Shown: positions 43,587 to 51,562, numbered from the stretch's first letter. The stretch is 64,000 nucleotides of DNA from Candidatus Binatia bacterium (GCA_951812575.1 OX638322.1:3972501-4036500); one strand, 5' to 3'. The notes: generated by a model not told the origin, from the letters alone. Made by a program: numbers and translations.

Positions 43587-43609
43587 TGCTGGAGCGGGGG
43601 GGTGTGATG
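43587..43609 (+). repeat. 23-bp near-repeat, copy B (island)
   Basis: TGCTGG-A-GCGGGGGGGT-G-TGA-T-G; the last ATG is the start codon of the membrane coiled-coil gene. The G-run serves as its ribosome-binding site. See copy A at 41581-41603. Confidence 0.5.
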
Positions 43610-44227
43610 AATTTCTGGGACTCACAAGCGTTCGGTATCATCATCGGCTCTTTTATTGCTGGCGTGTTCGCTCTACTCGCACAGATATTCGCAGAGCGGA
43701 GGCAGAAAAAGCAGTTCGCCCACGATCTTGAAGTAAGGCGAGAGCAGTTTTCTCACGAAAGGGAACAAGAGATCAGAGGCAGGCAAACTGAAGCGCTCGC
43801 TGATCTGTGTATGCTGCTAGAGGCGCAGGCCACCGCTCTAGGGAATTTGTGGGCATTCATTCGGAATCCCCAGATGCGCCCTGAGCTCACAATTCCTCCT
43901 AAGGACGCGTGGACCGTGTTGAGGGACAGGGGCTATCGTATCAAGCTGTGGCCTATCAACGTTCCTTTGACCAAAGCGGTTAATGAATATGGCACTAAAA
44001 TTCACAAGTTGTTTGAACGCCTGATAGACCCGCAAGTTAGTGCACTCGTTGCCGGAGACGATGTGAACCTAGACGTAAAGCTCGTCGGTGACCTTAATCA
44101 GCGATTCCAGGCGGCATCGAAGCCACTTAGTACCGCTCTGAAGGAAACCGCTAATCTGATGTCTGAGCTTAACGGTATACAAGTGAGAAAAATGACGGAC
44201 CAACAGGTTCCAGTGGAGAAAGGCTGA
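43607..44227 (+). CDS. Membrane-anchored coiled-coil protein of the island
   Basis: A 206-aa protein (ATG at 43607; a frame 10 codons longer exists) with one membrane segment at about 8-27 (FGIIIGSFIAGVFALLAQIF) followed by a highly charged coiled coil (about 30-65, RRQKKQFAHDLEVRREQF then REQEIRGRQ) and a helical C-terminal domain. The topology predicts a short N-terminal end outside and most of the protein in the cytoplasm. No enzyme motif is seen. Such single-span coiled-coil proteins are frequent in phage-defence and phage-derived loci, sometimes as membrane effectors; that is inference. Confidence 0.65.
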   Translation: MNFWDSQAFGIIIGSFIAGVFALLAQIFAERRQKKQFAHDLEVRREQFSHEREQEIRGRQTEALADLCMLLEAQATALGNLWAFIRNPQMRPELTIPPKDAWTVLRDRGYRIKLWPINVPLTKAVNEYGTKIHKLFERLIDPQVSALVAGDDVNLDVKLVGDLNQRFQAASKPLSTALKETANLMSELNGIQVRKMTDQQVPVEKG

Positions 44228-44483
44228 TGCCGAGCGGCCCGTAGGAACCTAGGCGTCCTCTGACTAGACGGCACGGATGTTAGTGCTCTGTGACAGTTCT
44301 GGCGAAGGGACCGGGTTCTGGTACGCGGTCTACTTTGACAACGACAACAAACTAGAGAGAATCAAGCCTCTCAACGAACCGATGTTTCGTCAGTGAAGCG
44401 TAAGGCGGCAGAGTAGAACGGCGGGGCAGCAGCGCTAAGAGAGGAAAAGAGAGGATGCCCCTCACAGAACGGAGAGTGTATTT
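44228..44483 (+). other. Gap between island genes, with a possible small gene
   Basis: 256 bases between the membrane protein and the KAP NTPase. Apart from the 39-codon frame at 44277-44396 described separately, it shows a purine-rich tract (about 44437-44460) and GGAGAG before the KAP start codon. No hairpin terminator or promoter pair was found. Confidence 0.35.
44277..44396 (+). CDS. Possible 39-aa small protein or gene fragment
   Basis: ATG to TGA frame encoding a protein-like sequence (GTGFWYAVYFDNDNKLERI) with aromatic and charged residues arranged as in a folded beta-rich domain. An in-frame TAG lies just upstream at 44265-44267. No ribosome-binding site is visible, so a fragment of a former larger gene is as likely as a real small protein. 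Confidence 0.25.
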   Translation: MLVLCDSSGEGTGFWYAVYFDNDNKLERIKPLNEPMFRQ

Positions 44484-45899
44484 ATGCGCCTCACACCACC
44501 TGAACCCAAAAACCTTGAAGAGGGCTTTACACCTGAGAATGATCTTTTCGGCTATCGCCTTTTCGCCGAGAGGCTGACCAATCTTGTCCAGAATATCGAA
44601 GAACCGCTCGTTATCGCGTTAGACGGACCGTGGGGGAGCGGCAAGTCTGTCTTCGTGAAGCAGTGGGCCGGACTCTTGCGTGGGCGGGGTGCTCACGTGA
44701 TCCAGTTTGACGCCTTCGGGAATGACCACTTCGAAGATGCGTTCCTCGCGCTTTCAGCCGAAATTTATGCGGCTGCGAAACAGACGCTTGGGGAAGACGC
44801 GGGAAGTCCCACAAGCCGATTCTTTCAGGTGGCCCAGAGGGGAGCGACAGCGTTGCTCCCCATTCTTGGACAGGGCGTCATACGAGCGGCTACTGCGGGA
44901 GCGATGAACCTGGATGACATCGGGAAGGTCGGCGAGGCTGCAGTCAAGGCGTTTGGAGACGAGGCTGCCAAGGCGGTCGGAGAACGACTCCGGAAGGCGA
45001 GCGCCGAGCGGGCCGACTTAGAGGATTTTCGTCGCGTGCTGGCTGAGCTTGCCGGCAAATTGGCGAGCAACAAGGCAGAGGAGAATCAAACCAACAAGGC
45101 TGACGAAGAGCAAACGGAGGAAAAGCCCTTCCCTTTGATTGTCATCATCGACGAACTGGACCGCTGCCGACCCCCGTTTGCGCTCAGCATCATCGAGCGG
45201 GTCAAGCATATGTTCTCCGTGGAAAGGGTCTGTTTTGTGTTCGTGACCCACCTCCCTCAACTCGAACAGATAGTGCAGGGCACTTATGGTATCGACGCTG
45301 ACCAGGCCCATACCTACCTGGAAAAGTTCTACCACCTGCGCGTCATGTTACCGGAAACTAAACTGCGCGGCGGACAACGCGCCCGCTATGTCTCGCATTT
45401 GTGGGACGCACTTGGCATCACGTTTCCTGACGACAGCGATGACTTGGCGATAAAAGTATTTCTCACACAGCTGGCTGAGGCTCATGCTTTGTCACTCCGC
45501 CAGTTAGAGCGAATCATCACGAATCTAGTGTTAGTGAGTGCTTCAGTTGGACCGCGCGCCGTATTTATCCCCGAGTTGGTCGTGGGTCTCTGCGTCATGC
45601 GTCAGCTCAATCCGGCGATGTATGAGAAGGCTCGGAAGAAAGAGCTTACCTCGCCAGAGGTACGAGACTTTCTGAGGGGAGATAAATTTGACTGGCCCTG
45701 GTGGTCGTGGACGCTGGGAGGAAATAGCCCTGACGGTGAAGCAGAGACCTTGCGGAGCCTACCGGAAGATCTCCGCCGCAACCCGCAGGATATTATTCCG
45801 CGCATGGCAGAGCACATTGACGCTTTGGTACACGGGGAGAAATCGTTGCAGGAGCTAGTCCTGGAAAACGCCGGTACTCCATGGGCATCTTCCCAGTGA
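44484..45899 (+). CDS. KAP family P-loop NTPase
   Basis: A 471-aa STAND/AAA-related ATPase. Walker A GPWGSGKS lies at residues 48-55 and Walker B LIVIIDELDR at 218-227, with the following CRPPFALSIIERVKHMF typical of KAP NTPases (named after Kidins220/ARMS and PifA). An Ala/Gly-rich, moderately hydrophobic insert (about 118-165) lies where other KAP proteins have membrane segments, but is too polar to be called one firmly. GGAGAG precedes the ATG. KAP proteins in bacteria are enriched in mobile and defence loci (PifA excludes phage T7), which fits the setting. Confidence 0.85.
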   Translation: MRLTPPEPKNLEEGFTPENDLFGYRLFAERLTNLVQNIEEPLVIALDGPWGSGKSVFVKQWAGLLRGRGAHVIQFDAFGNDHFEDAFLALSAEIYAAAKQTLGEDAGSPTSRFFQVAQRGATALLPILGQGVIRAATAGAMNLDDIGKVGEAAVKAFGDEAAKAVGERLRKASAERADLEDFRRVLAELAGKLASNKAEENQTNKADEEQTEEKPFPLIVIIDELDRCRPPFALSIIERVKHMFSVERVCFVFVTHLPQLEQIVQGTYGIDADQAHTYLEKFYHLRVMLPETKLRGGQRARYVSHLWDALGITFPDDSDDLAIKVFLTQLAEAHALSLRQLERIITNLVLVSASVGPRAVFIPELVVGLCVMRQLNPAMYEKARKKELTSPEVRDFLRGDKFDWPWWSWTLGGNSPDGEAETLRSLPEDLRRNPQDIIPRMAEHIDALVHGEKSLQELVLENAGTPWASSQ

Positions 45900-45991
45900 G
45901 CCGCTGATCCAGACGTTTGGGCGGCTGAATCTGGAAGCCAAATGCAGAGTGGCCTGCGTTGGACGACAAGCAGTAAGGAGCAAGTATCACC

Positions 45992-46417
45992 ATGACATCC
46001 ATACAGTGGCTTCCCCTCTGTCTGGCCCTCCTGTGGGCCGGCATAGCGTCCCCCCCGGTCGTGGCGGCCACGGAACAGGGGGAAGCGGGTGCGCCGCTCG
46101 CCCTGCGCCGGCTGTACGCCGACGGCCTGACCGTTCCGCGGGAGTCTGCCGAAGCGATGGTGTGGTATCGCCGCGCCGCCGAGCAGGGCAACGCGGCCGC
46201 CCAGTACCAGCTCGGGGTAATCTACTTCTTTGGCGAAGGCGTCCGGCCGGACCGGGTCTCGGCGTATATGTGGTTCCATCTCGCCGGCGCGAACGGCTAC
46301 GCAGCCGGGGTGCCGTGGCGCGACCGGGTGGCCCGGGACATGAGTCCCGAGCAGATCGCCGCCGCCCAGCGCTTGGCCCGGGAGTGGGTGGAGGCGCATC
46401 GGGCAGGGGGCAAGTAG
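45992..46417 (+). CDS. Secreted Sel1-like repeat protein
   Basis: A 141-aa protein with a signal peptide (about 1-26, cut after VVAA), followed by two to three Sel1-type TPR repeats: LRRLYADGLTVPRESAEAMVWYRRAAEQG, then AQYQLGVIYFFGEGVRPDRVSAYMWFHLAG (described in parts). The C-terminal helix DMSPEQIAAAQRLAREW is the usual Sel1 cap. It probably acts as a periplasmic scaffold. GC content is high again here, so the island ends before it. Confidence 0.85.
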   Translation: MTSIQWLPLCLALLWAGIASPPVVAATEQGEAGAPLALRRLYADGLTVPRESAEAMVWYRRAAEQGNAAAQYQLGVIYFFGEGVRPDRVSAYMWFHLAGANGYAAGVPWRDRVARDMSPEQIAAAQRLAREWVEAHRAGGK

Positions 46418-46659
46418 TGCGGGCTGGGGCGCTGACGGTGAGATGGTGACAGACAACTATGCTGCACTGCCTCAAGACACTCTGTCAGGAATGGACACCG
46501 GAGAAAACAAGGTGGTTGCTCGGCGGGCTTGGTGCCGCCAGTCCCACGGCGGCGTCAACAACACGGCCAGCGACTATGCTACGGTGAGTGGCGAAGGAAC
46601 GTTAGACGATAAAAGTCGGACAGTCACGACCGACCAGATGCGTGCGCAAGACGTGCGTC
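46418..46659 (+). other. Gap with a possible remnant of a YadA-like head repeat
   Basis: The region between the Sel1 gene and the convergent symporter carries an open frame (46443-46724) of atypical composition that overlaps the symporter end. Within it, 46542-46598 reads SHGGVNNTASDYATVSGEG, close to the GG-x-NNTASGDYATVSGG unit of YadA/Hep_Hag-type surface proteins but missing one Gly. It is likely a decayed fragment, not a gene. Confidence 0.3.
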
Positions 46660-48393
46660 TCAATTCCGCGGTATGCGAATGTCTTCAACCAGGTCTTGGA
46701 CCGCGAGTGGTGGAGGTCTGGTGAACGAGGAGACGACAAGCGCAACGCCAAAGTTGAGTAGCATACCCACCCCGCCGATGCCTTCGGGCGAGATACCCCA
46801 CAACCAGTGCTCGGCGGTATTGGCTGCGGGGTTGATAAATTTGAAATAGATGATGTAGGCGGTGGTAAAACTCATGCCGCAGATCATCCCGGCAATCGCC
46901 CCGGCTCGGTTCATGCGTTTGGAGAAAATCCCCAGGACAATCACCGGAAAGAAGCTCGAAGCGGCCAGGCCGAAGGCAAACGCCACCACTTGGGCGACAA
47001 ATCCCGGCGGATTAATGCCGAAATAACCGGCGATGATTACCGCTCCGGCCGCGGCGAGACGGGCATAGCGGAGTTCTTGCTGCTCGGTGATATCCGGACG
47101 GATCACCTTTTTCATCAGATCGTGGGAGACCGACATCGACAGGACGAGCAGCAAACCGGCAGCGGTAGACAGGGCGGCCGCCAGACCGCCCGCCGCAACC
47201 AAGGCGATGATCCAGGCCGGCAGTTGGGCAATTTCCGGGTTGGCGAGCACGATAATATCCCGGTCGATGTATAACTCGTTGCCCTCCCAGCCTTGCGCTG
47301 CCGCGTGCTCGGCAAAGGCAGGGTTGAGATCGTTATAATACTGAATCCGGCCATCCTGATTCTTGTCGGAAAACCGAATCAGGCCTGTTTCCTCCCACTT
47401 TGAGAACCAGTCGGGCACCTGGGCATATTCTGCATTGTGCACGGTTGTTAAGAGATTGGTCCGGGCAAACGCCGCCACCGCAGGCGCGGTGGCGTACAAG
47501 ATAACAATAAACAACAGGGCCCAGCCGGCTGAGAGCCGCGCATCTTTCACTCTCGGGACCGTAAAGAAACGGGTGATGACATGCGGCAGACCGGCCGTCC
47601 CGACCATCAGCGAGAGGGTAACAAAAAAGACATCGATAATCGTTTTACTCCCCCGACCGGTATAGGCCGCAAAACCAAGGTCCTGACTTAAACCGTCAAG
47701 TTTATCCAGCAGAGACGTTCCTGGCTCCGTGGTCAGTTCCGCCCCAAAACCGATTTGGGGCAGCAGCGTATCCGTCATCAGCAGGGAGATAAAAAAGGTG
47801 GGCAACATATAGGCAAAGATCAGCACGCAGTATTGGGCGACCTGCGTATAGGTAATACCCTTTTGTCCACCGGTTACGGCGTAGATAAAGACGATGGCCA
47901 TACCGATAATGACACCCCATTCAACCGGTACTTCTAAAAAACGGGCAAACACGACGCCAACCCCACGCATCTGACCGGCGACATAGGTAAATGAGACAAA
48001 GATGGCGCAGGTGAGAGCAACGACCCGAGCAGTTTGCGAATAATAGCGCTCGCCCACGAAGTCCGGCACGGTATATTTCCCGAACTTTCGCAAGTATGGC
48101 GCAAGTAACAGGGCCAGAAGCACATACCCGCCCGTCCAGCCCATCAGATACATCGCCCCGTCACGCCCCAGGAAGGACATCAGGCCCGCCATCGAGATAA
48201 ACGAGGCCGCACTCATCCAACCCGCGGCAGTCGCCATGCCGTTCGCCAGCGCACCAACCCGTGCGCCGGCCACATAAAAGTCGCTCGTTGACTCGGCTTT
48301 GGCCCGCCAGGCGATACCGATGTAGAGCGCAAACGAGAGGCCAACGATGATGAAGGTCCAGATTTTGACCGGGTCTGTCGGCAGGAGGTCCAT
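46660..48393 (-). CDS. Sodium:solute symporter, VC_2705/ActP-like (acetate-type) subfamily
   Basis: A 577-aa inner-membrane Na+-coupled carrier with about 13 membrane segments. It shows the SSS core features: SDFYVAGARVGALANGMATAAGWMSAASF (TM2 region, unwound), GRDGAMYLMGW, and VPDFVGERY. A polar insert around residues 350-410 contains DKNQDGRIQYYNDLNPAF, an EF-hand-like DxNxDGxI loop, typical of the VC_2705 group. The ATG at 48393 shares its first base with the stop of the DUF4212 gene (TGATG), so the two are translationally coupled. A frame extending to 48528 is an artefact of this overlap. Confidence 0.9.
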   Translation of the reverse strand: MDLLPTDPVKIWTFIIVGLSFALYIGIAWRAKAESTSDFYVAGARVGALANGMATAAGWMSAASFISMAGLMSFLGRDGAMYLMGWTGGYVLLALLLAPYLRKFGKYTVPDFVGERYYSQTARVVALTCAIFVSFTYVAGQMRGVGVVFARFLEVPVEWGVIIGMAIVFIYAVTGGQKGITYTQVAQYCVLIFAYMLPTFFISLLMTDTLLPQIGFGAELTTEPGTSLLDKLDGLSQDLGFAAYTGRGSKTIIDVFFVTLSLMVGTAGLPHVITRFFTVPRVKDARLSAGWALLFIVILYATAPAVAAFARTNLLTTVHNAEYAQVPDWFSKWEETGLIRFSDKNQDGRIQYYNDLNPAFAEHAAAQGWEGNELYIDRDIIVLANPEIAQLPAWIIALVAAGGLAAALSTAAGLLLVLSMSVSHDLMKKVIRPDITEQQELRYARLAAAGAVIIAGYFGINPPGFVAQVVAFAFGLAASSFFPVIVLGIFSKRMNRAGAIAGMICGMSFTTAYIIYFKFINPAANTAEHWLWGISPEGIGGVGMLLNFGVALVVSSFTRPPPLAVQDLVEDIRIPRN

Positions 48394-48692
48394 CACTGGG
48401 CCCCCCGTTCGCGATGCACCTCTTCTTGCTCCTCTAGGCCATATTCCCGGTCCAGACGATTCATCAGCCACACGTATACGAAGATCAGGAGGACAAAGAC
48501 ATACATCGAGCCCTGTTGCGCCATCCAAAACCCAAGCCGAAAGCCGCCCAGCCGGATGGTGTTCAGCTCGTCAACATAGATAATGGACAGCCCAAAAGAA
48601 ACGAGAAACCAGACGCTCAGCAGGGCTCCGACAATGAGAAGATTCGTACGCCAGTAACGCTGGGACAGGTGGGATACAGATTCATCTTTCAT
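48393..48692 (-). CDS. DUF4212 small subunit of a sodium:solute symporter
   Basis: A 99-aa two-span membrane protein (about 18-40 and 58-82) with the invariant LGGFRLGFWMAQQGSMYVFV (in parts) of DUF4212/TIGR03647. This family is always found directly before a VC_2705-type SSS carrier and is thought to be its small subunit. ATG at 48692 has AGAGG ten bases upstream; a GTG three codons earlier is too close to it. Confidence 0.93.
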   Translation of the reverse strand: MKDESVSHLSQRYWRTNLLIVGALLSVWFLVSFGLSIIYVDELNTIRLGGFRLGFWMAQQGSMYVFVLLIFVYVWLMNRLDREYGLEEQEEVHRERGAQ

Positions 48693-48771
48693 ATATGACA
48701 CACCTCTTGATAGGCCAGACGGAGTGAGCCGAGGAGATAGAGCTGGGGTCTTTTCCTGAGCGGGAAATCAA

Positions 48772-49176
48772 CTAGGCAGCGTCCGGGGGCGAGGGAAATT
48801 CATGCGAGACAATATAGTGGAGCACGCTCTGGGGGGTGATCAGACCAACCACAACACCTTGGCGTACTACAGGCAGGTGATGGATTTTCTGCTCTCGTAA
48901 AATGGTGAGCACCTGATCCGCAGGAGTAAATTCGTCGACGGTTATCACATGTTCCGTCATCAGTGTCTCCACAGTCACATCGTTGGCGCGCTGGGCGAGA
49001 AAGGCATCAAGCATGTCGCTTTCGGTGATAATGCCAACAACCCGTCCGTTCGCATCGGTGACGGGCAGGCCGGTGATGTCCAACCGAGCGAGTTGGCGTG
49101 CAGCCTCGGTTAGGGTCGTCTCAGGAGAGACGACCACATCGTTTACCGCCATAAATTGTCTGGCGTGCCCTTTCAC
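48772..49176 (-). CDS. Tandem CBS-domain protein
   Basis: A 134-aa protein composed of two CBS domains (about 10-65 and 75-128), with DITGLPVTDANGRVVGIITESDML and KIHHLPVVRQGVVVGLITPQSVL as the adenosyl-nucleotide-binding strands. The start is GTG at 49176, five bases after GGAGG; the open frame continues to 49341 through the repeat region but lacks coding character there. It lies 70 bases before the symporter pair on the same strand, so nucleotide-dependent control of acetate-type uptake is plausible. Confidence 0.85.
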   Translation of the reverse strand: MKGHARQFMAVNDVVVSPETTLTEAARQLARLDITGLPVTDANGRVVGIITESDMLDAFLAQRANDVTVETLMTEHVITVDEFTPADQVLTILREQKIHHLPVVRQGVVVGLITPQSVLHYIVSHEFPSPPDAA

Positions 49177-49458
49177 TGACACCTCCCTCTCTCCCCACCC
49201 AGTGTATTGAGTCTGGCGTGGGCATTGTGACACACTCAACCTATCACGTCGAGATTGCCCATACGTCGATATCTTTTTTGCCACCTTGCTCACCCACGGC
49301 AGAATCACCATAAGGTCGGCTCGAAGGTCGAGATTGCCCATACGTCGATATCTTTTTTGCCACCTTGCTCACCCACGGCAGAATCACCATAAGGTCGGCT
49401 CGAAGACAGCTCATTTCTGTGGTATTGGTACAGCAACGTCTTTTGGAGGAGGAATGAC
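49177..49458. promoter_or_regulatory. Divergent region between CBS gene and cupin gene
   Basis: A 282-base intergenic region dominated by the 79-bp tandem duplication at 49248-49405. It must contain promoters for the cupin gene (+) and for the CBS-DUF4212-symporter set (-). No -35/-10 pair with proper spacing was identified. On the minus strand the repeat unit gives open frames in two registers, but since 79 is not a multiple of three the copies are read in different frames. Confidence 0.4.
49248..49405. repeat. Perfect tandem duplication of a 79-bp unit
   Basis: 49248-49326 and 49327-49405 are identical over all 79 bases. The unit starts GTCGAGATTGCCC and ends GGTCGGCTCGAAG, and contains a T6 tract. 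Complete identity implies a recent duplication or strong selection, in the shared control region of two divergent transcripts. No further copy was noticed in the window. Confidence 0.95.
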
Positions 49459-49836
49459 ATGCCCGTCGTCCACAACGCAGCAATAGAGAAATTTGCCCTC
49501 CCCGGCTTGGACCACCAGACCCTGGCCGGCCCGGAACATGGAATGCAAACCTTAGAAATGTGGATGCAAACCATCAAACCTGACAGTGGGACGCCCGTCC
49601 ACCGTCACGACTGTGAAGAGGCCATCGTGGTTTTGCGAGGCTCGGGACGCCTGACGGTTGAGGGTGAGGATACAGATTTCGGTCCGAACTCAACCCTTCA
49701 GATACCGCGCGATGCGATCCACCAGATCGTCAATACTGGGACAGAAGATATGTTCATTGTTGCGGCTCTCGGCCAGGCACCGGTCAGAGTCTGCACCGCG
49801 GACAATGAACACATGCCCCTCCCCTGGCAACGCTAA
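49459..49836 (+). CDS. Small cupin-domain protein
   Basis: A 125-aa single-domain cupin. Motif 1 is PVHRHDCEEAIVVLRGSG, giving two His and a Glu for metal binding, and motif 2 is QIPRDAIHQIVNTG with the third His. No fused domain. Metal-dependent binding or isomerisation of a small molecule is typical, but the substrate is unknown. GGAGGAGG stands just upstream. Its TAA overlaps the stop of the convergent VanZ-like gene by four bases. Confidence 0.85.
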   Translation: MPVVHNAAIEKFALPGLDHQTLAGPEHGMQTLEMWMQTIKPDSGTPVHRHDCEEAIVVLRGSGRLTVEGEDTDFGPNSTLQIPRDAIHQIVNTGTEDMFIVAALGQAPVRVCTADNEHMPLPWQR

Positions 49837-50309
49837 GGCGCCGGCGGACGGCCTGAGGGTCGGGCGTCTTCCTCGGCCTTTCTTCTTGTCCACAAAAGGA
49901 AACCGCCCGCACCCAGCCCGCCACCTATCATATCCGCGACGACGTCGACCGTACTGGATACACGGCCCGGCACGAAACTCTGATGCCATTCATCACTGAG
50001 CCCATACCCAAGGGTGAAAATGAGGGCGAAAAGTACGGCTGTCAGGGACGAACATCCCGCCCACGTCTCTCTGAGCGCCACTGTCCAGAGCCAGCCCAAT
50101 ACGGCATAGGCGGTCACATGGGCTAACGTATCAGAGGAAGGAAGCAGGTGGGGCAGACGCAGTCTGGGTTGATCGGACAGATAGTAGAGCAACCCGCAAT
50201 AACCGACGACCGCTGACCATGCGAGGAACCGTCTGCCCCACGTCGCCCTCCCCTTTTGTCCCACCTGTTCGTGCAGCAATGGTATGACCTTCCACACGTC
50301 CTTAGCCAT
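49833..50309 (-). CDS. VanZ-like family membrane protein
   Basis: A 158-aa protein with four membrane segments and the family signature SDEWHQSFVPGRVSSTVDVVADMIGG in the second half (described in part), plus DTLAHVTAYAVLGWL. VanZ relatives influence lipoglycopeptide tolerance or lipid/glycan anchoring, mostly with unknown biochemistry. It begins four bases after the DUF711 gene, so the two form an operon. Confidence 0.85.
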   Translation of the reverse strand: MAKDVWKVIPLLHEQVGQKGRATWGRRFLAWSAVVGYCGLLYYLSDQPRLRLPHLLPSSDTLAHVTAYAVLGWLWTVALRETWAGCSSLTAVLFALIFTLGYGLSDEWHQSFVPGRVSSTVDVVADMIGGGLGAGGFLLWTRRKAEEDARPSGRPPAP

Positions 50310-50312
50310 CTT

Positions 50313-51467
50313 CTAGCTGATGTCCATGATCTGCGTATTCACAAAATAGGGAAAGTCGAACGTGGTCATCTCACCGACCTGCTTGCCTGGGATGGGCAGC
50401 AGACGGACAGAGAGCGGTTTCTGCAACTTCCAGCCTAAAGCCCCCACATCTGAAAGAAGCCCCATGAGCTGCTGTTGAGAGACGTTGCCCGCAAGCGGTA
50501 TGGTATCCAGCCCTGTGCCGCACACCGCGGAATAGGTCAGCAGCTGGGGCAGGCTGAGTTTTCCTTGATTATTGCGTTCGGCGAGACCGGCATCTTCGAG
50601 GACTGGCAACATGAGTCCACAATAGCCGCATTGATCGAGGGCGGTCGCTTTGAGTGCGGCGGTGACCAGGGCGGCTGCCGCCAGCGTGCCCGGACTGCCA
50701 AAGGGAGCGGCGCTGATCCGCTCAATTGCCCAGGCGATACTGCTCTCGGGACCCGGCGCCGGTGAAAGGTCAAAACCGGCAAAGCGAAAAGGCTGCGGTT
50801 CCAAGCGCTTCAGACGCTGCTCAAGGGGACGAAGCTGGCGTTCAAAGGCCTGTTGTATCCGGGCGATAAGCTCAGCCGGACTGAGATCAGGCTGGGCAAC
50901 GGACGCCACCACATCGGCCGCTTCAAGGGCAAGGGAGACGGCCGGCGTTCCGGTGTGGAAGGCCGCCGGGAAAAAAGGGGTTTGGGCCCGAATGTGTATC
51001 CCTGCCGCAAACCGGAGATTGCCAAATCCGTCCGGCGCTACATCTGCGATCTTCCTCATAATACCGGCGATCGCCTGGGTCACGGGCCGAGTGGGAACCT
51101 GATCGCCGTTGCCGAGACGCGCACTGACGAACACTGCTTCAGTCCCGGCGATCAGGTCTGGCAACAAGTCAACAAACTTCTGCTCCTCGGGCAGGCCCGG
51201 GTCTATCGGACCGAGCGCACAATAATCCAGCCCATTGGCGAGACAGCAGGCTTCCAGTTCCTGGGCAAAGCGTAGGACCGCAGCAGGAGAGCGGCCGGCC
51301 AGGTATTGAGGAAATGGGGGAGTAGCTAAACGCAGGGTTTGTACCGCCAGCCCCTCCGCCTCGCAGATGGTCTTGACTTCTTGGGCAAAGCGGCCGCCGT
51401 GCGTGATCCGAGCGGTCTTCAACGGAAAGCCAGGGTCGAGCCCTATCGTAATGGACCGAATCTTCAT
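50313..51467 (-). CDS. DUF711 (UPF0210) family protein
   Basis: A 384-aa member of DUF711, related to glycyl-radical-fold-like proteins of unknown role. It starts with IRSITIGLDPGFP, and has the conserved CGYCGLMLPVLEDAGLAER segment and CGTGLDTIPLAGN. The family is typically about 420-450 aa, so this one is somewhat short but with both conserved blocks intact. GAGAGGGGA stands before the ATG. Paired with the VanZ-like gene. Confidence 0.85.
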   Translation of the reverse strand: MKIRSITIGLDPGFPLKTARITHGGRFAQEVKTICEAEGLAVQTLRLATPPFPQYLAGRSPAAVLRFAQELEACCLANGLDYCALGPIDPGLPEEQKFVDLLPDLIAGTEAVFVSARLGNGDQVPTRPVTQAIAGIMRKIADVAPDGFGNLRFAAGIHIRAQTPFFPAAFHTGTPAVSLALEAADVVASVAQPDLSPAELIARIQQAFERQLRPLEQRLKRLEPQPFRFAGFDLSPAPGPESSIAWAIERISAAPFGSPGTLAAAALVTAALKATALDQCGYCGLMLPVLEDAGLAERNNQGKLSLPQLLTYSAVCGTGLDTIPLAGNVSQQQLMGLLSDVGALGWKLQKPLSVRLLPIPGKQVGEMTTFDFPYFVNTQIMDIS

Positions 51468-51533
51468 CAGTTCCCCTCTCCATCAGCGGCGGGCGGAGTC
51501 ATCTCCAGCATTGTCGCAGCCACGTTCTGCCCA

Positions 51534-51562
51534 TTGGCAGCGTTTCCATTTATCAGTATTAT
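51534..51562 (+). promoter_or_regulatory. Putative sigma70 promoter of the winged-helix/HEAT/HtrA cluster
   Basis: TTGGCA (51534-51539) and TATTAT (51557-51562) are separated by exactly 17 bases, 28 bases before the start codon of the winged-helix gene at 51590. Confidence 0.55.

Noticed and set aside
45602..46456. Minus-strand frame spanning the end of KAP and the Sel1 gene
   Set aside because: It crosses two supported plus-strand genes and has no recognisable domain.
41488..46660. Second copy of the tRNA-Phe 3' end (attR) downstream of the island
   Set aside because: No repeat of the acceptor/T-arm sequence was found downstream by eye, so island boundaries cannot be fixed by direct repeats.
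46443..46724. Plus-strand frame of 93 codons as a real gene
   Set aside because: It overlaps the conserved end of the symporter, lacks a ribosome-binding site and shows only a decayed surface-repeat fragment, so it is described as a remnant.
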